From the NCBI GenBank assembly GCA_943736015.1, contig OX031063.1, forward strand, positions 7,421,001-7,485,000: DNA of 64,000 bases. The letters are read 5' to 3'. Of the stretch, positions 41,471 through 53,400 are shown piece by piece. The stretch is from Tridacna crocea (lineage: Eukaryota > Mollusca > Bivalvia > Cardiida > Cardiidae). The translations under genes and the position numbers were made by a program. How positions within the stretch are numbered: position 1 is the first letter of the stretch; every line of letters starts with the position of its first letter. The notes below the pieces were generated by a model. The model saw only the letters and a list, made by a program, of their open reading frames with translations, did no database searches and had not been told where the DNA came from.

Positions 41471-44400
41471 CTGAAAATATAGAAATGAAACATGCTCTAT
41501 GAAAAGGGATTTAATGGATCAGCAAAAAGTATCGACCCAGGTTATCCTGCACAGTCGACGCAGGCTAACCTGGGTCGAAAGCTCTTTGCTACTTGTTAAA
41601 AAAAAATCTGCATATGCCAAGGACCATTAAAACTTCGTATTCAACAGGTTATTAACAAAATAAATGAATTTTATGAATCCACAGTCATGTTGTTACTTGT
41701 TTGGTTTAATGCAGTACTCCTCACATTATAGTTATATATCTTTATGATGAGCATGGTTTCAAGCATCTATATTGTTGGAAGTTTCGTATTCCACATTTCA
41801 AAAAGATGCTTCAAACCAGGAAGTATTTCCGCTTCTATAAACTTCAGCATTTTGAACCGATGCACACCTCCTAAACATTGCAAGCATATGCAGGAGATGC
41901 CAATGTTGCACTGGCAAAGAGGAATAAGTGAATGTACATACATGTTGAGTGAGGTATGCTACTGCTAAAGGTACCAGGAAACCTCCAGATGACCCAATTG
42001 TGTTTGATATACTGTATATAAAGGATGCATACCTAAAAAAAAGGAAATACACTTGTGAATAGAAGAAAACAAAATATCTCTTATCTGGTTAGTCCTAATG
42101 TTTATAACAAAATAGACCATCGAAATGATTTGTGGTTACTAAATAGATTTATGAAATACATGTTTTTTTTTTTACAGTGAAATAATTGTCATCCAGAAAA
42201 ATAGCTGATAGCCATCAATACAAATCTGTAAGCAAGGAAACCTGTCCATATTACATGATAGAATCATACAATATATAAGTTTTACATCTCAACTTTGACA
42301 TCTATCCTCTGATGGTAAACCGGAAATGTTTTAGAAATACTTTTCTAATAAAAAACTTCTACTTTAGCGGTAACGCCTACATTGGACTGTAAATACCAGA
42401 ACTCTTGGAGATGGACCCTGTGGTAAACGGAATATTTCAGTTGGATATTAAATGGTTCGTTCATTTCAGGTTACCTGAATGTATCATGCCAAAAGATTAA
42501 TTTCAAATATTATACATGGTTAAAACCGGGCAATCTTTCTCCTTTAAAAATCATAAATCAATATGATGATATAAATATTGAGAATGCAAAAAACGGATAC
42601 ATAGCAACCTTGCATATCTTGTATTTGTGGGTGTGACCAAAAGGTCTTTATCAAGTTGATAAAAAGTGTTGACCACCAGACAGGCCACTTGAAGAAAGCA
42701 GTGATCAAAGGAAGTGTAGTGTTCTCGTTGAAAGTTTAAGACTCAAAAACTCTTTGGGAAACGTTAAATGTGGTTTAGAAAGATGTGTTAATCTTTTTGT
42801 CCCGAAATAACATAACTAAAACATTTTTTTTATCCAATTATAAAAAAATAAATGCATTTTAGCCCAATCAGGTAAAACCTAGTTCTCTGAGTACTTGCAG
42901 ATATTAATGAAATGCGCCGTTTAGGAAAAGACTGCCTTCATTTGCAATCACGGACTCTTATGTTTTAATGTCATGACCTTCGGGCTAATCAATGCGCAGA
43001 CAATCTTTTAAGATTTAAATCATAATGTCCTTTAAAATTTGGTTTTAACAATTAAGGATGGAAAAATACAAATTCTTAACTTTTTTAAGTTCCTGACCTT
43101 ATACTAGCAGCTTTAAAGTACCGACGTAATCGTTTAGACAAGAACTGGACTTTATGAGAAAAAGAACCGTGCACTGATTTATAAAATCAAAGTACTACTA
43201 GTAAAAATGTGCGTGTGTGTGTGTGTGTAACTTAACATATACAATAAAAAGATACCTTGGAGTCATGTCCACTAGATTACACGGAAAACCTGAGGACAGT
43301 GCTATGCTCTGGAAGAATGTGCTGCAGCAGATAATCAATATTACGAGTTGTCGTTTATCACATGGGACATAACTGGCCACAACGAGTAATAAAGCGGAAC
43401 AGAGAAATGCTGGAAGAAGAAAATAGGGAAAAAATATATTACATCCGCTGAAAATCGGACGATAATCTGTTTAATCTTTGATGTTATCAATGAAATGGAT
43501 GATTTAAATCTGCAGGTTGTTTTTTAACATTCAAACGCAAGAGAAACTGAACAGTAGAAAACCACGTGGTTTTTAAAACACTAAATCTGATTAGTTTCGA
43601 GACAAAATAATAATATAATAGTGCATTTATTGGGTTTAAAAGAAAAAAACACCGGGTTATACTAAATAGTTTACAATGAAACATTTCGAGTAAATGGTTG
43701 TTGAGCAGAAAGAGAGAAGGAGGTAAATCGCTACATACTAACACAAGATCAGAACTATGTAATTGTGTAATTCTAACACTTTCTTTTTTCTCTTTCCAGA
43801 TCTGCGAGTGACAGTAGTAATGTCTGTCAATACAAGATAGAAAAAAATTCTCCTTTTCGTTATTTCCTCACCAGAAATCAAAGAAAACTGTGTGCGCTTG
43901 TTCTCTTAGGATTTTTTCTAACCTTTGATTGCAAAAATGTCGGGATGAATATTTTCATCATATCATGTTCGACAAGAGACCCCAAAGATTCCAGTTCCAA
44001 TGATGAGATATCCAAATATCTTGCTGTATCTCAGACATTAAAGATTAAAGATTAGGACTAATGTTTTCTGTGGTTTATTCTTGATCTGCAGTGTCAGTAC
44101 GAGTTGTTCTAAGTGCGTCAATACCAGCAGTTCAGGGCAAAGTAACAGTGGGAAAAGTGAAATTTAGGATTTTACTTAGTTTATAACGTACATGTTAACT
44201 GGAATATTTTCCTGTTACATGTACGGCTTACCAATCTTTTGGAGTTGAGGTAGTCTGCTAAAACAGCTGCACAGATCAAGCTAGCAGATCGAGTCAAAAA
44301 GGGCAATGATGTGTAAACGCCATTCTGCAAGAAAACAATCAACCAATGGCTTTTCAATAATGTTCTACGTTTCAAAGTAAATGAACTGAGAGTTGTGTTA

Positions 44401-47400
44401 TTTTCTAAGTCTATAATAAGACTGGCTGCGCAAGGAAATTTCTGCATCTCGCTCGACCTTCAGTCTCTCGCGATACCAAATTTTCTCACGCTGCTCAAGG
44501 TATATACAAGCACCGGAGAAGTCACTACGGCATAATACTCTGTATGCTTTAAATCTAAGATAAGAAACTACATGGTCTTTGCTTTCTAACGTTGGATCAA
44601 TCGTGCCAAAATGTAATTCAAAATGTTCGCCCAAACAAACATTTCCTGATAAGACATGGTTCCATTTGTTTCTAAAAGATGTATCAAAGTACTTCCGACT
44701 GAAAGGTAAATTACATCTTAGAATGCAATAAAACACCTATGCAGATATTTTGAACCAACACCAGACTGCACGGAATAATCTTCGATCGTTACTCTTCGAT
44801 ACTGAGAGATATATGTAGTCTGTCTTTTTTATGTTTCTTTTATTAAGAGAGGTCTGCCACTTAGGTTATTTTGTATTTTATCACTGTATCACAATCAAGT
44901 TTCAAGTTTCAAAGTTTATTCAGTATCGATAGGCCTCCGGCCCAACATTCAAAATGGTACAAAGTTCTTATATTTCACATGGTGTCCAATACAAAACAAG
45001 TTAGTAGAACGGATTTACCCTGATTTCCTAATTCAAACGAAGAGATTCTTAACCCGTTTTGCCTAAATGATGGAAATAAGAAATGTAGAAAATGTAGATT
45101 TGAACAGATCAGGACCAGCATCCAAATCGCTGCAGGCTCATCCTGATTCCCACTTTCAACACATTTGTGTGAAATCCTACATCTATAACAATGCTTTAAA
45201 TCTAAATGATTACAATGTTTACCTCGAAGGTAGAAATAGATGTCCGCTTTGGTGTGAACGAGTAGATCAGGTCCATTCTGGACCATATCACTGCAGGATA
45301 TTCCTCATTTCCAATATTCAACAAATGATAACACTTTTACGCAAGATCCGTGATCTCTAACAACAGTTTAACTCTAAATGATTATCATGTTTACCTCAAA
45401 GGTAGAAAGAAGAGATCATGTAAATTGTTTGTTCAGATCAGGACCAGAAATGAATATAATTACCTGTTTGTTTCTTATCGATAATTATAATCGATTTCTG
45501 TAATGATTATTAATTCGTAAAAAGAGCTTGTTACTTTTGTTGTACTTACGCTTTCCACGTCGAATTTGAGTACCTCTTTGGCAAATAAAGGAAGACAGAT
45601 CACAATCAGAAAATACGTGGAGTTATCACACAGCTGTGTTATAAATATAGACCACACAGAAAGTGAGGTTAATATCTTTTTCCAAGGTACATTCTGGAAC
45701 TGAAAACAAGTAAGGATAGTATACCAAGCGAATAAAAAATTACTTAGAGATTCAGACTTAGGTACACTTAGCATAAAGTTATGTTATAAATTTGGACGAC
45801 ACAGTAGTACGAGTTAACATCTCTTTAATATTAATACTTCCAGATTTCAAAAGACATTAGACAAGGAATTATTCATCAGCAACAAGTCGAGACATATGAC
45901 TTATTGATAACAATGTGACGAGAGGTTTGTAAACAAATGAAAAGTCGCGTTTCATAAACACGAAAAGATTTTAACAATACTATGTATCCATCAAATATTA
46001 ACATTCTTTCCTGCTCCCACATACCGTTAGCTGTTTCGGGGATGATGGGCGAAGATGTTTTGCCAAAACTTTTCGTTCTTCCTCAGAAATTCTCGGGTGT
46101 GTTTCTGGTGAGTTTGAGGTAAAGTAGATCCAGAGAAGGACGAACACAATACCTACTATTCCTGAAATGGACATGTCAGCTCTATTTTTCGTTTTAAGAC
46201 CCCTCTATAGATCTATGTTTTAATCATATGATAAATGTATAAAATTTTGGTTGCCTTCTGATCGATCACGGCTCTGCTTTTTCTAGGGCACATTACTAAT
46301 AACAGGTCGATAGAAACCTTTTCAGGATGGGAATCGAACAGACCGTGTCACCACGAAAGATGTGTTACAAGACAGTGCAACCGCCGACTAGTTCTAGACC
46401 TGGCTACTCATTGGTTATGAGACAAAACACCGACTCGGTCTATTCGTGGATCAGTGAAAGTCATCGCGATAAGCCAAATCTACCAAGGACCAGTCTACCT
46501 CATGTTTCAGTTTGCTTTTAACACGTGTTGAGTTTTATGGATCCATAACCGTGTGACGACTGGCAAGCATTCATCACGGGGATGTAATACATTCCCTTTT
46601 TCACAGAGCTCTTTATTTTGTCATTTCTTTGAAGCTAAATTTTGCACAACACACAAGGCCTCTATAAAAGTTATTTAGTTTTTTCACACTTTAATTCTTT
46701 TGATCTCTACAAGACATTATGAATATTCTATACGTATATTTGACTCCAAATGCTTCCTTCAAAAGAGGTCGATAAATTTTAACAAAACCATACATGTCAA
46801 AATAATGCATGGCGCACTTGTTTAACCCTTTACCACACAATAAGATATTTGACTTGACCTAATTCAACGCATTTCCAAGTGACAAAATTAAGGTGGCTCA
46901 AGTGGCTTAAATCATCTTTGAAGTGGTAGAAAACATTGTGCAAAAGGAGAAAATGCTGGTTACCAGCATTTTCTCCTTTTTGCACAATGTTTTTTAAAAG
47001 ATTTCCTCTCCAGGGTCGTTAAAGGTAGGGATTGTGTGGTAAAGGGTTAATGGCTCTCTAAACTTGCAAATGTGAGTCTGGGTTTTTTAATACTGTGTCA
47101 CCAAATTTCTTAAGGTAGTATCCTTCTAATAGAAAACAGCTATTTCCACTTGTATACTATTCTACAAAATTTGCCATGATTGAAAATGAGTATTATAGTA
47201 CGATTTAACTGAGCCACTTCTTCCTTTTTTTCCTTCTTAGAATTATCATTTATAAATTTAAAACCACTATATTCTCATTACAAAGGGAGATAATAATTAC
47301 CCCCCTTTACAGGAAACTAACAAAATAAATTCAAGATAGGCATCAAAGGAATTTCTGATTGGTTAAAAATGTGCAAAAGTAGAATATCAGTATAATCATT

Positions 47401-50400
47401 ATTTATCAACTAACAAGAAATTTTATTCTGTGTTGCACTAAAAGTGTAAGAGGTTTGATATCTTAAATGATTCATTTAAATAACAAATGAAAGTATATGA
47501 TATTTGTTTCATCGTGAAAACCTCATAATCAACTGTAGGGCATTCGTGTACTTTTATTTGAGCCATACTCGGTGAAAAAGGGGGTTAAATGCATCAGCGA
47601 AAACTTCGACCCAGGTCAGCCTGCGCAATCCGTGCAGGCTGACCTGGGCCGAAATATTTCGTTATAAGGTAATTTTCTGCATGTCCAGGGACCATTCCAT
47701 CTAATGATTAAGTTGGTTATTTAAAAAAGTGGCTATTTGGATACATAACTATTTAATTAATTGCCTGGTATCATGTATTTCGGAGATGTATTAAGCCCCC
47801 TTTTGCCAGAGCATGGCTCATTTGTGTGTAAGGTCTATTTACAATTTCTAAAATAAAGTCTGCAGAAAAATACCGTGGAGGTAGAAAATTGATGGCCAGC
47901 CGTTATCAAACCCATGTGCACAGAGGAAACCTGACGTTGCGTATCCGAAGATGGCACCAATAGTCTTCCCTTGAAAGATATAAACGATTTAAGTGTAACA
48001 TGCAAAAGATACATCGTAAATTATTCAAATGGGCATTTAACCTCATTTCATTATAAAGTGTTCAATCAATATCCAGTCATTTGAAATTCCCAAGACGTCC
48101 AATGAAATTTACCGTAAAGATTTCCGTAAGTCTATTAAAATTAAAAGTGGAAATAGTAGGCCTAGTTCCCGCGCACTAGTTGCCTAGATAAACAGTGCGT
48201 GTCATTCATCCAGACAGAAAAATGACGTAATTTAGTCGCATTTACGCTACATTTCTCGCCCTTTGCGTAATATTGAAATGTGTTGTTATGAGACGGGGCG
48301 TACCAAGGGAAATTACATGAAAATAACTGCACTGGAATTTTATAAAAGTACCATCAAAAAAGGCGTTAGAATGATGAAATAAATAGAATATTTGTTTTCT
48401 TTTTCCGACGCTGCGCGCCATTCCTGACAATATTACCGATGATGTTTACTCGACGAAAACATTTTCGATCTTGTACCGAAAAAGAAAAAACCATATGGCG
48501 AGCCAAATAAAATTTTTGTGGTCGGTTAGATAACTTTCACCTAAAAATCCACCAATTGTGCGGTCCTTTTTACCATATAAAATATCGCGAACAATAGGTC
48601 AGAATATCGAAAATGTACAGGCTGACCTCGGGCAAAACTTTTTGCTGTAAATTTCCTGCATGGCAATGGACCGTTCTAACTCATGATTCATCCCGATTCT
48701 TGATAAAATTGATCCAAATTTTGCGACGATTTGCTGGGTATTATGATTCATAAAGATGCATTGATCGCCCTTCTCCAAGATCGCTCCTCAGGTCGAAAAT
48801 GTTAGAAAATATAGAAAACAGAGTTGACGAATAATCAGATGCGTTGCAGTCCACAACTAGATTTTTATTTGGCACGGTTGCCTTGCACTACAGAAAAAAA
48901 AAACCAACGTACCACACCAAAAGACCATCATCATTCTGCTTCTCTCATTGGACAAGGCCCATTTACCAACCAGAGACATCCAGGCCGCCGGAAGAGGGGC
49001 CTGCAAGACAAAAGGGAATTACCTTAGTTTTGTTTGACCTTAACTGAGTCTATCTTGGCTAATTGTTTAAGGCGCTAGTAATGGAAAATCTTTAGCAGAG
49101 GAGTGAAATTTCATATTTCCAGTACATACAAGGGAGGTAAACGTGTTGTGAATGCATTTATATGAAATACATAGGCCGAGCTATAACGAGTCACCATGCA
49201 ACACAATTTTAAATGGACAGTATTCAAAGATTTTGCAAACGACAAATTAAAAATCGAATATACGCAAATGATGAGAAATGTGTCTTTTGAGGAGTAAAAA
49301 ACTTTATGAAAAAAAAAAAGAGAAAGTACTGCTTACCAGCATTTCTCCAAATAATCTTTGTCATGAGTACTCTCCCCTTTACTAAAAACCTATTCATTTG
49401 CTTAGTAGTTTGACTTTCAATCCAATATTTGAATAATACTTCTCTTTTATTTTCCAACTAATAATTCCACACAACGACTTCGAAAAATACCACCTCAGCG
49501 TTCTGAACGCTTTGATTCTTTAAGGTCGTTATAACTCTGGACTGTTGGTCAAGGCTTAGAATGCTAGACAAATCAAATGAACAGTTGCTGCAAACAGTGA
49601 AAAAAATGAAAAGTTTTTCCAGCAAATCTCTTACTCCGCGTTGAACAGTGTAGATCAAGAGCACTTTCTATGCCGTTGTCTTATACCAGTCTACCGTTGT
49701 CTGCGCATGTCATATTCTTCGAAGATTCGACCTGTATGGTATAACGCATCACTTTCCCTAAAATTGGGGGGGGTTTAGTAATACGCGGTATTAAGTAACA
49801 TTGGAGAAAATTACTTTGATCAATAGGTTTGAGAAATCAGGCCTGTTTTAGCTCCAGATTTCTCTAAACCGCTGATCATAGCTGAATGAATCGCACCAGG
49901 TACCGGTTTATTGAGTAAGCGTTAATTTTAGTTTGAAATTCAAAGTAACGGTTGTCGCGTAGAAAAGTAGACGGTTCTGCGCCTAGAATACCCAAATTAG
50001 ATAGATGTGTATTGGTAGAATGCCATTTTGCGAGATATCATGCGTTCTGTTGCAGCCTGACCTATCTGCAAAAGCGGATTGGGTTGCGATGCGCTGCTCG
50101 TAGATCAGCCTAAATTATGGTGTTTACGTGTTATAACCTATGTCCACCATAATTGCCTTGTAACACGTCAAAAGGAGCATTCGAACATTTGCGTAAAGTA
50201 TCGTCTCGGATAAGCCTGCGCAGTCTACACAGGCTAGTCCGAGACTTCACTTTACGACTGCATTAGATTTTGTTCCACAATAGACTTGCACGAAGCAGAA
50301 AATTACATAAAAAGTGTGATTGTTGTTTCGGATTACATGTAGCTTGCGCGAAGTGCGGCAGGTTGATCCGAGACGACACTTCAGGCAAATGTCTGAATGC

Positions 50401-53400
50401 CCCTTTTCACGTGTTGCAAGCCAATTATTTGCATACAGCTGGAGTTTTAATTACTTCATAGAAAAGGGTCATGGTCTGGAAAAAGGGGGTTTAAGCCTTT
50501 ACCACACAATCCCTACTTTTGACGACCCTGACAAGGACGCCTTTTTAAAACATTGTGGGAAAAAGAGAAAATGCTGGTAACCGGCATTTTCTCCTTTTCC
50601 CACAATTTTTTCTTCTCTTTCAGACACAGATACCAACCTCTGAGCTACATTTATGATGTATTCAGTGTGTTCTTTCAATTTGGATCGGTCTAAATTATTG
50701 TCATCTGCTAAAAAGTTAATGCATCTCCTTGGTCCATTACCAGGCAAGACATCACATGACTGTGGATCCATAAATATATTTTGTAAAACAAATAGCTGAA
50801 TCCTGGGACAGAACAGTCCTTTGACATGCAGAAAATCTACTTAAATCAAAGTATTTTAGCCCTGGTAAGCCTGCGCTGCCTGTGCAGGCTGCCCTGAGTC
50901 GATACCTTTCGCAGATGTATTACAACCCCTTTTCACAGGGCTTGGCTCGAATAGTTAAGCTTAATTATATCTCTACATGCTGTACATATTGGAATATTTG
51001 TTATTATTGTTTTTATAATTAACCTTATATTACTCAATAAATGAAATTATTCTCTTTAAATAAGGAAATCCGCCCGAAATTATTCCCAGGCTGTTTTTGT
51101 TAGAATATTCCGCAGAAGGGAGGATAGTGTAGAGCATTCTGATCTTGACTTTTCGCCGCCCGCACGGGCAAAATAAGCCGTGTATTATGATTTACAGGTT
51201 ATCTTTAATCTACTGTGACGTCACGTGAACGATGTTTATTAGACATGCTTGTTCTTCTCAGGTTCAATACGTTTTAGCTCTTTACCACACAATCTCGACT
51301 TTTAACGACCCTGAGAGAGAAGGCTTTTGAAAACATTATGGGAAAAAAAGAAAATGCTGGTAACCAGCATTTTCTTCTTTTCCCATAATGTTTTCAACCC
51401 TTTTCCAAAACTACTTTCAACTTTTTATTCACATTTGATTTGTCGTCTGCAAATGGTTTCAAATTGGACCAGTCTAAAATTTTGTCGTTTGGTAAAGAGT
51501 TAAGGCGGCTCGCAACTGCTAAAGTGTCCATAAATATTTTATCACATTCCAAATTTCAGTTGACCTACATCTGTATTTTACACTGCGGGAAAGTTAATGA
51601 CGCAGCTGTTGGTTTTGCTATGATGATAAAAAAAAAAAACTCTACCACTAAAAAGCGTTGTTAATGTATCCATTTAAAGTAATATACATGTACTTTATCA
51701 ATGTTCGGCACCGGACATGAAATGATGTAAATGGCTTTCTGAAAAAAAGTGGTATTATTATTCCATTAACTTTTGCCGAAGAAGCCATTGATGTCAATGT
51801 TAACCCTAGCATGGCATAAAGACTTTATGTGGATAGCGTAGATCAAGATCAGACTGCACAGAAGGTGCAGTCTGATCTTAGATCTACACTGTCCGATAAG
51901 GAGATTTTTCCTGCCAAAAAATACCGGTGAAAAAGCAAAATTTTGGGTTTTACTATCGACATGAAAATGTCATTTCAGTTTTTGAGCAGATTAAGGGTAT
52001 TTCTATATTTTGAAAATATTGATCACATTTAAATAGCTTCAGTTTTATCACATCATATGGCTTGCAACACACGAAAGGGAGAAATCGGTCATTCCGTAAA
52101 GTGTCGTCTCGAATCAGCCTGCGCAGTCCAAGACGGCAATTTACGCCATTAGATTTTGTTCTTTAGTATAGACTTACATTAAAAGAAAATCATATAAAAA
52201 CGGAAACTGTAGTTTCGGTTTGGAACTGCCCGCACTGAGGGGGCTAATCTGAAACGACACTTTACGCAGATGTCCATTCTCGCGTGTTGCAAGCATGTAG
52301 ATCTAATTTATTAAATATAGAAATATGTGTTTTAATTCCAAATTAACTTTGCTTCATTTCCATGCAAGTTTTACAATAATAGCTGCACAACCATAGGCAC
52401 TCGGTTTCCCTGTCTTTTACTTTTAAACCTTAGCTCTTCTTTTTTGCATATAAAGTACTAGAAGGTTTCGCAGCGGCCATATTATAAAGCAACGGATATC
52501 CTTGATTAGGTTTCGATTTACGTTGGCTGCCGAATCATCATTAACACCCTCGCAAACACGGGCAAAGACATGTTTGCCGTCCTGGTACCCGTATTAGCCA
52601 GTGCCTTATAGATGTTTTGGGAGCCAGTGTTAATGAGATGATATATGTAGATGTACAGAAATATATGTTCAGTTGTGAAAGTCATGGAAACCGAGTGCCT
52701 ATGCCCACTACCAGTTAAAAAGTTAACTAAGAAACATGTAAGTCAATGGAATGACTTTTTCCTTTGCCTTTCGTTGCTCATGATGTTTCCGTTTTCACTT
52801 GAATACACTGTAAATGCCTAATTGACTGTGTTGATTGTATGGTGTTAAATGTCATTTTCAACATTATTTTAGTTACATCACGGCTGCCAGTGAACCTATC
52901 CATGCTTTCCTGGAGTTTCTTTTAACCAGAACACTGCACATTATTCTTCCCAAGCTACTGGCTGCTTTCCAACATAACCGCTGCCGGAACAATGATCACC
53001 AATGAGAGAGGAATGAATCCTGTTGCAATGACTATCACACCTCGGAAAGAAATTGTGCGAGCCGGGAATCGAACCGCCGAGTTCTTGTTCTGGAGTCCTG
53101 TACCCTACCGACTGCTAAATCGGGGCTCTGAATTTTTTTTTGTATTTTTGTTTGTTTGTTTGTTTGCTAGAATAAGTATATATTTTTATATATTGGGTAA
53201 CATTTATTTCTTCTATTTCGACTAATATAAATTTCAATTTGATAAGATAAGTATTCCGAATAAAATGATGTCTTGATCTGAAGTCAATACAAATAATAAT
53301 TTAGTTTTATAACCAACAACAACTAAAACAAAGCATGTAGATTTACCGACGTAATTCCAACCAGTACTCTTGCAACCATCACAGCGTACACGTGACTTCT

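Noticed and set aside
45067-45360. 97-codon open frame on + in SLC17-B intron
   Set aside because: Antisense to the gene, includes a local direct repeat (45190/45380), and has no recognisable domain.
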